From assembly GCA_031835245.1 (NCBI GenBank), contig JAVKOQ010000045.1, positions 196,625-260,624 on the forward strand: 64,000 bases of DNA, given 5' to 3'. The notes beneath the pieces are model-generated. The model ran no database searches and had not been told where the DNA came from. It was given only the letters and a program-made list of their open reading frames with translations. Source of the DNA: Balamuthia mandrillaris. Its lineage: Eukaryota > Discosea > Longamoebia > Balamuthiidae. The position numbers and the translations under genes are program-made. Below, in pieces: positions 46,772 to 62,814 of this stretch; the first letter of the stretch is position 1, and every line of letters starts with the position of its first letter.

Positions 46772-49700
46772 ATGATGCAAATGATGCACGCTTCATCTTT
46801 CTACGGTAGCGGAGGAGAGGGAGATACCTTGCTCACGAGAGGCTTGGGCTTGTTCGGTGGTAGCCACGACAGCAGCGGCCACAGCTTCGAGGAAGTTCCT
46901 CTGTCTTCCTCTTCTTCCTCTTCGGCAATGGGCGGCTTGGGCTTCGCCTCTCCTTCACCACATCACCACCACTTACGCAATTCTCCGTTCTCTCCTTCCT
47001 TTTCTTCTTCCTCGTCATCTTCTTCGTCTTCTTCGTCGAATGGAGCTTCTTCCTCTTCTTCTTCAGTGAGGGGAGCGTTGTCACACTCGCCCTCACCTCC
47101 TTCTTCCTCTTCGCCTCGGGGTGAATGGAGCTCTTCTGACCCCTTTGACCCGGCCCAGCTTATGTCCAGTATCCAGGACCTTGGCATAGATGGCTTAGAC
47201 CCTTTGGACGATCCCACCTTGTTCAAAACGGCAGTACGTTCTCCTTTTCTCTACAGATAAGAACGAGAGAAAACCTATCGTCACCATTTTAACAAAATGA
47301 ACCTATTTTCTATTCATAGCCAAGTCCAAGAACAACGGCGGCGTGCTCTCCAATTGGCGCGTCCGCGCCATCTCAGTCTTTCTTCCATTCACCGCCTCCT
47401 TCACATATGGATTCGCTGTTTAGGTAAGTTTCTATTTCTTTTGCCTCTCACATTAGCTGACATTCTCTCTCTGTTTTTTCTTTATCTTTCAGCTCTCATC
47501 CATTTCAAACGAGCAGGTCTCCTTCCTTCCCACCACAAGACTTCAATCGTACTCGTAGTCCCGAGACTGTACCACACTTTTCTCCTCCGTCATCACGCTC
47601 GATGTTTGATGCTCAGGTCTCTCCTCGTGTCCACCCCGAGGCTGAAGACGACGACCATGAGGATAGTGAAAACCATCAGTTTGAGTTAGATGACGAGTTG
47701 CGCGACTCTGCTTGGGAACGAACTGGAAATGGAAGTTCTATGGAGCATCCCTCTCGCACACTTTTCGTGCGTAATATCAGCGGTTCAGTCTCAGATGAAG
47801 AGTTGCTTCAATTGTTTGGGGTATGTTTTCTTTACCTCTTTTTGCATTTTCGTTTTCTTTTCAATTATCAGCAAGGAGAGAGATGAGGGGATCGTTGGCG
47901 AAGATTATTTGTTAAACGTCACAGAAGGACAATGGAACAGAGTGAGAGAAGGAATGGTGTGGATTGTGAAATCTGATCGTGACCCAAATTTTCAGACAAT
48001 AACAGCACCGAGCGGACGTGTTTCCTCTCCCGATGGGGAAATACGAGCAGAGAATAACATTCGGAGCATGTACACCCAATGCAAACACCGTGGTTTTGTC
48101 ATGGTTTCGTACTATGATCTCCGTCAAGCGCAGCTCGCTATGCTGCAATTGCAAAACAAAGTGTTGCGTGGGAGAAAGCTGGACATTCATTATGCCACTC
48201 CCAAGGTGAGCACATGAGATAGAATCCATTCTCTAGCGAAGCATCAAATTTGCCTTTGTTTTCGAGAGTTCCTGTTCCTGCTCTCTTCTTTACTCATGTG
48301 TTGTCATTTCTAGGACAATCCTTCTGCTCAAGAGCAACAACAAGGAACGCTGGTGGTGTTCAACCTCCACCCGGCCATTACCAACGAGGAGCTGCGAAAC
48401 ATCTTCGGTGTGCATGGCGAAATCAAAGAGATACGTTCCTCCCTCAACAAGAAGCATCACAGGTTCGTCGAGTTTTACGACGTGCGTCACGCTGAGAGCG
48501 CAATGAAGTATCTGCACAAGACAGAGATAATGGTAACTGCTTTTTTTTTCGTACCCTTTTGAAGTGTGGGACTAACAAGTCGTTGTTTTTCAATGTTTCA
48601 GGGGAAGAAGATAAAAATTGAGCCCTCTCGTCCTGGTCGTGTGCTAAAAGAGGGCTCTGCTGCTATTCCTTCAACATCTGTGCAGACTCTGTCTTCTGCT
48701 CCACTAAGAGATCAACAACAATCACAACAGCAGCAATATCATCAACAGCCGCAACAACAGCAACATCACTACCATCCTCAACAGCAAAGCAACCATCACC
48801 ACTTCGATTTTGATCCCTCCTTAGACGAGGAGTCACACCTCCACTCTCTCTCCTTCCTCTCTCCGTCTCCCTCTTCATCCGCCTTTGGAGTCATGCGCCC
48901 CAGCTCCTCCGGAAGCAACAACTGGAGTGGCCCTTATCTTCATCCTTCTCAACAACAGTTTTCCATGCACAGCTCTCAACCTTTCTCTCAACCCTATCCC
49001 GGGCACTCTCCCTCATCGCACTCTGCTAGCTTTCTTCACTCGGACCAGATGAATACGAGCTTCAGCACCAGTCTGAGAAACGCTCCGCTGCCCTCCGAGT
49101 TCTCCCCTTCCCCTTCCTCTTCTCTTCTTCATTCCCGCTATTCGGCATCGGCTCCTCCAGTTTATCCCAGCGGCACCCTTCGCCCCAGTAACAGCGCCAG
49201 CAATAGCCCACCTATGAGCAGCCAACATCCTGGTTGGGGTCGAGCGCCCTCTCCCAATCTTACATCCCCCCATCAGTACGTCCTCTCTCTCTCTCTCTCT
49301 CTCTCTCTGAGAACTTGAGGACTTATTTTTTTTTTGCAAACAACAAGAATGAGTGGCTTTCTGTCTACTAGTGCTGGAATGGCAGATAACAGACACAAGG
49401 CGCCTGGCGCTCCAGTAGGACCCATTTCCTCAACCCCACCCCACAAAGGCCTTTCCCACAGGATGGGTGGTAGCACGAGGCCCTCTTCGTCCTTCACACA
49501 ACCTCCCTCCGTGAAGGGCATGTACAACAACAGTCGCATGGAAATGCCCTCGCTCACTCAGCAGCAACAAAAGCAGCAGTTCATGTCTTCCTCTCTTGTT
49601 GGTATTGGTGTCGGCCCGCGTTCGCTCAACACCAACGGACAAGCGCCACCTGCTAGGCCGTTCAATGGCAACGGCAACATGCTGGAGGCTCTTTATGCAC

Positions 49701-50316
49701 CACAGCGTCATGAAGACCAGAACCCGTTCGCTCTGGACGTGGTGGAGGTCAGGAGCGGAAGGGAAAAGAGAACTACCCTGATGATCAAGAACATTCCTAA
49801 TAAGTACAGCCAAAAGATGCTCTTGGCTGCGGTGGACGAGAACAATAAGGGCAAATACGACTTTTTCTATCTCCCTATCGACTTTAAGGTTTGTCGTCCG
49901 TATCTGTTATCTTCTTTTTTTTTCCTTGCTAATGCGTGTTTTTTTCAACAAAAAATTAATAGAACAAATGCAACGTCGGTTATGCGTTCGTCAACTTTAT
50001 CAAACCTTGTTACATTCCTGAATTTTACGAAGAGTTCAACGGAAAGAGATGGGAGAAGTTCAACAGTGAGAAGGTCTGCGCCATCACCTTCGCCCGCATC
50101 CAAGGCAAGGCCAACCTTATCGCCCACTTCCAAAACTCCAGCTTGATGTCGGAAGATCGTAAGTGTCGCCCTATCATATTCCACAGCGATGGCCCCAACG
50201 TAGGCGAGCAGGAGCCCTTCCCTGTCGGCTCCAATATTCGCTTGAGGCGTAAGGAGCCCATCACCATCACCACCACCACCACCACTAAGCACAGAGATTC
50301 TCGCATTGGAGAATGA
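46772..50316 (+). CDS. Mei2-like RNA-binding protein
   Basis: Eight exons: 46772-47233, 47320-47423, 47493-47820, 47876-48205, 48314-48532, 48602-49275, 49348-49888, 49963-50316; 1003 aa. The first ~300 residues are Ser/Pro-rich. RRM1 has RTLFVRNISGSVSDEEL and HRGFVMVSYYDLRQA; RRM2 has GTLVVFNLHPAITNEELRN and RFVEFYDVRHAESAM. A 300-residue Gln/Ser/Pro linker precedes the Mei2 C-terminal RRM3: [57 protein letters not shown]. RRM3 is the family hallmark; in fission yeast Mei2 controls entry into meiosis by binding meiRNA, and plant homologues act in development. A His/Thr-rich tail ends the protein. The start has two ATGs (46772, 46775). Confidence 0.94.
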
Positions 50317-51548
50317 ATGGAACTTTGCTGGTAAGCTTTTGTTTGCTTGTTGTAGTTGAACTCTTCTCACATTCGAAACTCTTCAGATTCGCCTCCAACA
50401 CATTTTTTTTTTCTAAAGAAGTCTGTGACGCTCTTTTCCTGGAAGGAAGCAGAAGGACATTACGGCAAAAGTTAGCTGTATATTTCGTTGGAGGCATTTT
50501 TTCTGTGCCTCTGTTTTTTTGTTAATCTTGTTTATCATTTTTTCTCCGTTGTCACTTGCGGAGAATCTTTTTTGTTATCTCTGTTTTTTTTTTGTTTGCA
50601 CTTCTTATTTTTGTTCAGTTTTCCATTTTGTTGTTAGTGATAGCCGCTTTGTTACTTTGGGATTAGTTTTTTTTGGACCTATTATTATTATTAAAAGGAA
50701 TAGTTTTGCTCTTCAACTTTTTGTTTTTGTATTTCGCTTTCGTTTCATTTGCTCTGTTGTTTAGTTGTTGAAGCTACTGCTAAAACCTGAGTACACAGCG
50801 AACGTGACCAGCGAAGCAGCTATGAATAACGTCACCACCGCAACGGATATCTATCGAGGAATCAGCTCAAGTCCGGAACAAAAAGAGAAAACAGACGACG
50901 AACGGACCATGTTCACGGTGGTAAGCGTGCTCACACAGCAAGGACAACAAGAGGCGCAACAGCCGTCTTCGCCGTGAAGGGGATCGCTGCTCATTCCCAG
51001 AGACAATGAGTCTCCGTGGTGAAGGGCTCCTTCTTCCTCTTTCGAACAACACCCCATCGTTTTTCTTGTCCTCCTTTTTTGCTCGCCGTCCCTTCCTAGT
51101 TGCCCCCAAACGACATGAGCGTCGTTCCCTTTTTCTGGAGCAAACCATCTTTCTGAATTTCCATTGGCTGAGTTGTGCACCTACGATCATGATTGGATCT
51201 AGCACGAAAGCAATGAAAAGCCATTCGTGCAACTTGGCGAAATTAGCCTGAAAACAGAAAACAGGGAGAAAATAAGCGAAGAAGAAGGGGAAAGGACAAA
51301 CTGGACAAATTCCCCCCTCCTCCTTTTGCCTCGTTGGCGCAGAGCGAAAGCTATTTTTGTCTGGTTGTATTCCTCTGTCTGCCCGCGGGGAGCTAGCTCG
51401 ACCGGACTGCAGACCAGAGGGGAGAACACCGCGTAAACCCGCTGCGTAGTGTTTGAAAAAAAAAAACAACGAGACAAAGCACAGTAAGCAAAGGAAAGGA
51501 AAGGAAAAAACAACAACGTAGAGAGGGGGAGGTTTCATTTCGTGAATA
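50317..51548. other. Region between Mei2-like and C2-kinase genes
   Basis: 1.2 kb with T-rich runs and several short open frames on both strands, none resembling a known protein or carrying convincing splice structure. It should hold the Mei2-like 3' UTR and the kinase promoter. Confidence 0.5.
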
Positions 51549-54415
<2,867 letters not shown>

Positions 54416-54639
54416 AGCGAGAACCACCGAACAGACAGGGGGGCAAAATTCTTGCTTCGTCATGGCGTGCATAAAATATAGCGCCAATATATTATATTAG
54501 ATATTCTTTTCCTAGAAAAAATACATGATCAAAAACTTCATGACGACGCGTAAAATCGGATCGATCGGATCTAATCGGAACAAAATCTGATTGGTGGAAA
54601 CGGAAAAAAAGAAAAACGGAGAAAAGCAAAAAAAAAGCA

Positions 54640-56786
54640 ATGCACGGGGAGGAAGCACGGACGGAGATGGACATTGTGGAGACGGAAGGAACCGCCGCTG
54701 CCGCCAACGGAGGAAGTGCCCATGATGGCCCGCTCGCTGCTGCCAGCGGCGAAAGTCCTACTCCTACAGCGGCACAACTGAAGCAGGCGGAGGAGCTGAA
54801 GCAAAAAGGAAATCAATGTTTTGCCGGTTGGTGGCCCTTCAGTCTTTTTTTTTTTTTGGATTTCTTTTTTTTTGTCTATTCGTTTGATGGATCAGTTTTC
54901 TGAGGGCCTCTTTGTTGTTTTTGCTTACCTCAACTTCTCTCTCTCGCTTCCTTAACTTGCGCAGAGTCGAAGTTTGACGCAGCCATTGAGTACTACACAC
55001 AAGCCATCACTCTGGCTCCGAATGCAATTCTTTATTCCAATCGTGCCTTTGGTACAAAAAAACCCATCACTGCTCCTGTTTTTCTTTTGCTTCCTTTTTT
55101 TTTCTTCGCGTTCCGTTCTACCTGCTTTTTTTTTCTTGTAACGTAAAGATTTTTCTCCTCAGCACACATCAAGCTGGAAAACTATGGCAGTGCCATGTCT
55201 GATGCCACTGAAGCTCTGAAATATGATCCCACTTTTGTCAAAGTGAGTGAACGCGTTTTCTTTTTTGTTGCTTAGTCTCGCTTTTTTTTTCTAAAGTGCA
55301 CCTCTCTCAACCATGCTTGCTGCTTTGCAGGCCTATTACCGCAGAGGAACGGCCCACTTGGCCCTGGGCCAGTACAAAGAAGGCTTACAAGACTTTAGAG
55401 AAGTATGCTTTCCTCCGTTTCCTCTTATTTTTTTATTCTGCTCCCTCCGCTTCTCTTGTGTTCCTTCCCCTCTTTCTCACATGGCACGCTATATTAGGCC
55501 GTCAAAATAAAACCCAGAGATAAAGACGTTCGTCTAAAATATAAGAAATGTGAGAAAGCGTATAAAGAGGATCGATTACAGAAAGCTATAGCCTTTGATG
55601 ACGCTACCCCCTCTGTCATCGAGTCTCTTGGGGATGTGGATGCGATGGGTGCGTTATTTTAACCCTTTGCCCATCTTGACTCTCTCTCTATTTGCTTCTC
55701 TACTTCTATTCTCCTTCTCTTTTCCTTCTCATTCCTTTATTACATATAGTTGTGGAGGAGGAATATGATGGGCCACACCTTCCAGACCCAATCACTCTTG
55801 ACTTTGTCATACAAATGATGGAACACTTCCGGAAACAGAAAGTCCTCCATAAAAAGTACATTGCCTTTTCTTTTGAATTTGTAACCATCTTGGCTTTTTA
55901 ACAGCTGCATAAACAGGTACGTTTACAAAATGTTAATAGCTGTGAAAAAGATACTTTCAGAGGAGGAGACATTAGTGCGGGTTCAATTCGACTGCGGCAA
56001 ATTCACAATATTTGGCGATATTCACGGCCAGTACTACGACTTGCTCAATGTCTTTGAGAATCTGAATGGTTATCCCTCTGAGTCCAACCCGTGCCTTTTC
56101 AATGGCGATTTTGTGGATCGAGGTGCTTTATTGTTTTTTTCTTTTGTTTTCATTGTTCCAGTTCTAATTTTTTGTTATCGCTGTACAGGTAGTTTTTCTG
56201 TTGAAGTCATTTTGACTCTCTTCGCCTTCAAGATGTTGTATCCGAAGCACGTCTTCCTCAACAGAGGTAACCATGAAGCGATTACCATGAACAAAGTTTA
56301 TGGCTTTGAGGGAGAAGTACGAGCCAAATATAATCCAGCAACCTACCAACTGTTTTGTGAAGTCTTTTGTCAACTTCCTCTTGCCCATGTTATCAACCAA
56401 AAAGTGCTGGTCGTGCATGGAGGTAATTCTTGCTCTTTCTCAGCTTCCCTACTTCTCTCTTCCCTCTTCTCTATTTTCTATCCATTCTCTCCGTTCTGAC
56501 ATCCAATCGATTGTGAAACCAAAAGGCTTGTTTTCAGAAGACGGCGTTACGCTGGAGAACATACGAAAAACGGACAGGTTCAGGGAACCACCAGATGCCG
56601 GCATCATGTGCGAAGCCCTATGGGCCGACCCACAACCCCTTCCAGGCAGGGCACCGTCCAAACGAGGCGTGGGCCTCTCTTTCGGACCGGACGTCACGAA
56701 GAGATTTTTGGAAGCCAATCGGTTGGACCTTTTGGTTCGTTCTCATGAATGCAGAGATATGGTATATTCTTCGCTTTCTCATCTGT

Positions 56787-56828
<42 letters not shown>

Positions 56829-57196
56829 CTCTCCCTCTTCTCCCCCTTTCTCCGTCAAAACTAAACAATACTCCCCTTGTCCCTAAAACACTGGCATAGG
56901 GTTATCAATTGGATCACGACGGAAAGTGCATTACCGTTTTTTCAGCACCCAACTATTGCGATCAGATAGGTAACAAAGGCGCTATTGTGGTCCTGGACGA
57001 CGAGCTCAAGCCCTCATTCGTCACTTACAGCGCTGTGGTACGTTCCTCTCTCTTCTTCCTTGCTTTCTTTTTTTTTTTTTTTTTTTTTTTGCTCATTGTT
57101 GTTGTTTGCGCTTCCCTTTTCCAACACCACGTGCAGCCCCATCCGAAGGTACCGCCCATGGCCTACGCCTCCAACTTTAGCATGTTTGGCATTTAG
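54640..57196 (+). CDS. PPP5C: Serine/threonine protein phosphatase 5
   Basis: Eleven exons: 54640-54826, 54965-55051, 55163-55242, 55331-55402, 55498-55648, 55750-55855, 55917-56122, 56189-56422, 56526-56761, 56900-57037, 57137-57196; 518 aa. Three N-terminal TPRs ([48 protein letters not shown]) bind the Hsp90 tail and autoinhibit. The PPP catalytic domain has [45 protein letters not shown] and [15 protein letters not shown], so the metal and catalytic His/Asp set is whole. The C-terminus ends ASNFSMFGI, close to the animal PP5 tail from memory. It dephosphorylates Hsp90 co-chaperones and signalling kinases. Confidence 0.96.
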
Positions 57197-57490
57197 GGCA
57201 ACCGTTTTTTTTTTTTTTGATAGTTTATCGTCCGCCGATGCCCCAGGCAAACAACTGCCATTGGGCGTTTGATTATTTAAACCTAATAATGAAAACCAAT
57301 ATTTTCAACCAACAATTATTGTTGTGCGCGAATCATTATTATCATTATTATCATTATTCTAAATTATTGTTGGCAAGCCGCTGCTCAGCCTTTTTTTTTT
57401 TTTTTTGGTGGCGTAACAGGGAGAGAGAAGCAAAAAAAAGGGGGAGGCAAACAAAGAAGAAGAAGAAGAAAAAAGGAACTGTACCCCCCA

Positions 57491-58957
57491 ATGGAGCTGC
57501 TGCAGGTGGTCAAGGCCAAGGAGGCGGGCAAAGCGCTGGAGCTGTTGGCCAGCGGCGCCGCCGATGTCACCTACGAACGCTATGAGGAGGGAACGTGGGG
57601 CGCTCACACCAGGGAGTCTGCCCTCCACCACGCCCTCTTCAACCTTCGCGACGAGGTCTACCGGCAGCGTGAAGCCAAGTCAAAGGAGCCCCTCCAGTGG
57701 CGACAAGTCGTTTTGGAGCTGTTGGAAAAGGGGGCTAAAGTGAACTCCAAATATGAAGTAACGCTTTGTGCCCTTTTCAGCTGTTTGTTTGTTGGTTTTT
57801 TGTTTTAAACCTTGTTCCCCCCTTTTGAATAGAGTTATGACTGGCGTGGTTGCGGCTCCTCTCAAACGGCTTTCGAGCTCATCCTTTCGATGGCGCTGAG
57901 CAACGAGGATGGAGCGTTGTTGGACGCGGCGCTGCGACATGGAGGTGACCCCAACACGAAGAGCGTGTCCAACACGCATAGTATGAGGACGGACGGCAGC
58001 TCTGTCACTTATCCCATACATACAGCTGCATCCACGCTCTCTTATGACTGCATCAAAGCTCTTTTGGTACGTTTGGTCGTTGTTGTCTTATGTTGTTGTT
58101 GTTGTTGTTCTTCTTGTTCTTCTTGTTCTTCTTGTTCTTCTTCTTCTTCTTCTTCTTCTTCTCCTTCTTCTTCTTCTTCTTCTTCTTCTTCTTTAGTGTA
58201 CGCAATATCAACCTTCTTTCTTTTACCTACAAACACTGACAATGAAACATCAATGTAATAGGATGCCAAAGCGGACGTGAACGTGCGTCACACAGCGGTC
58301 TACCACAACGAACGCGGCTACAACTCCAACACCTCTGCGACAGCCCTGCATAAAGCCATTTCTGCCTTTGCTCGCCTGCCCAAAACACAAAGCACCTCCT
58401 CCAACGATTACGAGAATGAAGGCGAGGATGCAGAGCAAGCCTGGAACAAGAAACACAAGGAGGGTCTCAGAGTGATCGCTCTGCTGCTTCAAGCAGGCGC
58501 TGAGATAGACGCCCAACGCAAGGAGCTTGTGCAGGAGCATGTGGAGGTAAACTCCCCGACGGACGATCCCCGTGATCCCGCTTTCATCCCCAGCGTGCGC
58601 TGCGTGCCGCGCACGGAAACGCCCTTGCTACAGGCCCTCCGCTTGGGTTGCGCAGACCTGGTTCGGTTATTGGTGGCTCATGGGGCCGACACCTCCGCCA
58701 CTTATCTCTACGGCGAGGAGGCTCCTCGCTCTGCTCTGCAAATGGCTCTGGACTTTGATAGCAGGGGAGGGGGAGAAGAAAAAGGAGGAGAGATGGTGGC
58801 GGCGTTGAGGTGCCGATGGGAGCCGCAGTACAGCGCGTTGTATCCGGAGGAGGTTAGGGCGAGGTTGTTTACGACGCTGTGCATGGCGAAGCGGCTGGCT
58901 TGGCCTCTCCCTGCGGAGCTGCTTCACCTCATCCTGCGTTGGGTGGCCTCCCCCTGA
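57491..58957 (+). CDS. Ankyrin-repeat protein with C-terminal F-box-like helix
   Basis: Three exons: 57491-57757, 57833-58066, 58262-58957; 398 aa. Diverged ankyrin repeats cover most of it: ESALHHALFNLRDEV, LLEKGAKVNSKYE, LDAALRHGGDPNTK, IHTAASTLSYDCIKALLDAKADVN, ATALHKAIS, IALLLQAGAEIDAQ, ETPLLQALRLGCADLVRLLV. The last residues, LAWPLPAELLHLILRWV, look like the first helix of an F-box or a SOCS-like box, which would suggest a ubiquitin-ligase adaptor; that is inference. Intron 2 carries a (TTC)n-type tract. The 294 bp before the start include A/T-rich repeats and two poly-T runs and no other gene. Confidence 0.8.
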
Positions 58958-59107
58958 GAACGTACCACCTCCTCCCCCCCTCCTTTTGTTCTGTCTGGAG
59001 CTGTTTAATCATGAAGATAAGAAGAATGGAGAGAGTCAGGGAAATTGTGAACACCACCAGCCTTGCCGCCTTTGAATATTTTCTACTTTATATATATATA
59101 AAATAAA

Positions 59108-59153
59108 TATAAATAAAATAAAATAAAATAAAATAAAATAAAATAAAATAAAA
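59108..59153. repeat. (AAATA)n pentanucleotide repeat
   Basis: About nine AAATA copies followed by poly(A)-rich DNA, between the ankyrin gene and QTRT2. Confidence 0.9.
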
Positions 59154-59216
59154 CCAAAAAAAAAAAAAAGACAAAAGAAAAAAAAAGAAAGAAAAAAAAA
59201 GAAAGAAAAAGCAGAG

Positions 59217-61135
59217 ATGAGAAGAGGAGGAGGGGAAGAAGGTTGGAGTTCGTTGTCATTCGAGGAATATCAAAAGAAAGTGGAGGAGGAGGAGGAGGAA
59301 GCGAAAGAGAGCAGAGAGCGAAGAGGGAGATTACGCGTGTTGCGCAAATGCGGTGAGCATGAAGATCGAGAGCTCTGCTTGGAGACGCCGGCATGGCTGG
59401 TGCACACGAAGAAGGGGGGACCGCTCAACCTATCCCCCGACTTGGTTCAGGACTTGCCCCTCCAACCACCTGCCTTTCAAGTGAGCTTGAGCGACTTGTT
59501 TGTCTTTCTTTCCTCTTCTCCTTTCTTTCCTCTCCTCTCTCTCCCTCTCTTTAGGGATATCTGTTCATCTCCCTCTCCTCTCTCTATCTTGGCGTACAGC
59601 ATACAACACACACAGGCCATTGCAAACTTTAGAAGAGAAGGAAGGGGAGGGCTGCGAGAGTTTGTAGGATATCCGGACGGCTTGATCTACCTTTCCGTGC
59701 GGGACCCCGAAGCATTCGCCGATGAGGTTTGTACCAAACAGTACTTCACTGCAACCACCAGCGCTGGCAAGATCAAGGTTCTCTCTTCACTCTTCCTCTT
59801 TCTCCTTCTTTTGGCGGCGCTCATGTTTCATCCCACGAAGGTGTCGACGTCTGAATTCATGGACCATGTAGCAGCTTTGAAGCCAGACTTTTACGCCGCT
59901 CTCAGCCATGAGGTCTCCTTCCTGGCCAGCGAGAAGCAGTGCACCAAGTGTGTTGACATTGGTTTAGCCTGGCTTGACTATTCCCTTGAACAACAGAAAC
60001 AACGCGAACAACAGGCAAAATTCTTTTCTCCTCCCTTTTCTTTCCTCTCTGTTTCTCTCCACAAGCTTCTTCCGATTTCTGTGATCTCAAATGTTGGTCG
60101 CCATTGTAACTTGCAGATAGGAGGGCGGCCGTTTGGAGTTATACAAGGCGGTGGAAGCATGCGTCAAAGGAAACGCTCTGCTCAGGAAACTGCAAAACGG
60201 CCTGTTGCTGGTTTCATTACTTCTCTCTCTCTCTCTCCCTCTCCCTCTCTCTCTCTCTCTCTACTCTCTCTCTCTCTCTCCCTCTCTTCTCTCTCTGGCG
60301 ATAAATAACAAGATTATGAACAGGGTTTGTGTTGGGCGGGTTCGGTTTGGGAGAAAGCCCTTCAGAACGAGCCAATACGATCAAGAGCTTATTGGTATAA
60401 TGTCTGCGCTTCTTTCTATACTCATGGCTATTATTCATTTACTTCTTTGAAGGTCCGTTTCGTTAATAACTTGATTCTGCTGGTTGTCTTTCTGTAGGAA
60501 GAGCTGCCTTCATCAAAGCCTCGTCTCATTTCTCTAGAAGGCTCTCCTGTGGAGGTTCTTGAATGCATAGAGCTTGGCATGGATCTCATCAATACCACGT
60601 ACGATCTCCCTTTCTCTGTCTCTCTTCAATAGTGTAAAACTTATCATGAACTAGTTATCCAGATATATTGGCAAATACAGGCTATGGTTTGGTGTTCCCA
60701 CTGGATGTTGACAGCATCCTTGCTGCAACCCAGCAGAGAGAAAAAACAGGACTGAACGACATCCAAGATCCTATGAAAATCAACCTAAGAGACCAACGCT
60801 ATGAACTTATGTCTCGTCCAGTGGTGGATGGGTGCCAGTGCTATACTTGTCGCAATCACACGGTGGCTTATATTCACCACCTCTTATTGGTGAATGAAAT
60901 GTTGGCCGCCACCTTGTTATCCATGTACGCCTCTCATTCTTTCGCTCTTATGTTCTCTTTGCTCTCTCTCTCTCTCTCTCGCTGCGCAGTTTTTTAAAAA
61001 AACGCTAACCATTCAAATATACTCAGCCACAACAGCCACCACTACGCCATGTTTTTCCAAGCCGTTCGAACAAGCCTGGACGGAAGCCATTTCACCACCT
61101 TGTTGCAACGTTTCCGCGAGTTAAGCACCCCATGA
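59217..61135 (+). CDS. QTRT2: Queuine tRNA-ribosyltransferase accessory subunit 2
   Basis: Eight exons: 59217-59480, 59616-59777, 59841-60014, 60117-60210, 60324-60394, 60498-60598, 60655-60924, 61027-61135; 414 aa, the family length. Motifs: TPAWLVHTKKGGPLNLSPDL, FVGYPDGLIYLSVRDPEAF, STSEFMDHVAALKPDFYAAL, FGVIQGGGSM with RSAQETAKRPVAGFVLGGF, ELPSSKPRLISLEGSP, VEVLECIELGMDL, and the zinc site CQCYTCRNHTVAYIHHLL. The catalytic Asp pair of QTRT1 is not expected here. With QTRT1 it swaps G34 for queuine in GUN-anticodon tRNAs. Intron 3 appears to be a GC-AG intron of 102 nt that leaves the frame open if retained. Confidence 0.93.
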
Positions 61136-61324
61136 AAATGGCACCACCGCAGCCAAAAAGGCATTGAGGAGTCAGCATAGCCATTATGAGGGGTCAGATG
61201 AAATCGGTTGCAAAACGAGGGGTCAGATGAGGTAACTTGATGGAAATCAAAACGAGAAAAAACGCAGAAAGAAGAAATTTGGTGAACAACGAAAACAAAA
61301 AAAACAAAAAAAACAAAAAAACAA

Positions 61325-62770
61325 ATGGAAGGTAAACGACAGGACAGGGCAGGAGCTATGCCGCAAGGAAAGGTCTCCCTGTTCGACCTTCCTGCCGCGT
61401 TTTGGACCAACTTGCGAGTGCGATCCGTGGACGCAAGTTTGGTGGAGGCGACCAGCCATTTAGAGGATGACGGTTCGCTTTCCTCTTCCGAGGAAGAAGA
61501 AGAAGCCACAGCAACACTTGAAACGGCGAAAAGCGGACAAGAAGAAACAGGAGAAGTAGAAGAATCAGAAAGAGAAGGGACCTCACAGGAAGGTCTAACC
61601 TGCTTGACGTGCAACATACCCCAGTTCCAGAGCGTGGAGGAGCAGCACCAACACTTTAAGACTGATTGGCATCTTTTCAATCTGCAAAGAAAGAGAGTGC
61701 AACAGGAGCCAGTTCCCTTTTCTCTTTTTCAAGAACTCACTCAATGTTGCGGCAATGCCTCCGAAGAAGAAGAAGAAGAAAATGAAGACGACGAAAATGA
61801 AGGAGGAGGCCTTCGTTTCAAAATAAAAGATGAGAAAGAGGAGGAAGAGGTTTCATCAATGAAGACCAACACCACTGTACTCCCCAAGTTGTTTCTGACA
61901 TCAGAGGACCACAGGGTAATCAGCTTCTGGCGAGCTATACTTTGTGACCTCCCTCAGAAAAGGTACAGTCCGTACTATTTTGCTCCAATCTTTTGGATTT
62001 CAGCTTATTCTTCTCTTTGCTTCTTTCTGTGTGGCAAAGGATGATGCAAGACAGAGAAGACGTCATCAAAGCCGTGGGAAGATTACATCTGGGCCCTAAA
62101 TGGACATTTTTGTTGTGTTCGGGTGGCTATTTTGCAGGTGCTATCTATGATCGTCATCGCTGCCTTTGTCATAAAGTTTGCTTTCTCCTCCTCTCCCTCC
62201 TCTTCTGCCTTCTCTTCTTGCTGATTTGGTTTGGTTTGTTGTTGAAATTAGACATTCCGGCGGTATACAGTGCGCAAGAAGCAAGGCGGCAGTCAATCAT
62301 CTCGTGACAATAAGGGTGGTGGCCAACCCAAATCCGCTGGTGCTTCCATGCGTCGCTACCACGAGGCGCAACTTCAGAAGGTACTTTCAGAGAAAGATAG
62401 AGACAACTCAGGGTAGTGACATTAACTTTCTTTTTCTGATAGGAAATAAGGGAGCAACTGGTGGCTTGGCAGAGCCACATTGACTCTAGCAATCTTGTAT
62501 TCTTGTTTGCTCCTGGTCCTGAAAACAAAAAGATATTCTTCTTTGCTGACAGTCCATTGGGCTTCAAAAGAGGAAAGAGTGGCAATCCCAAGCTTCGTAC
62601 AATACCCTTCCCCATAAAGCGGCCATCCCTTCAAGAAATCCAACGAGCTTTGTCTATTCTTTCGACTGTGGAAATATCAGAAGTGCCCGAAAGAACGCTA
62701 CTTTCAGAAAAGCCCAACAAGTATGTCCAGCAAGAATGAAAATTGAAAGGAGACGAAAGAGGGAGGGAGG

Positions 62771-62814
<44 letters not shown>

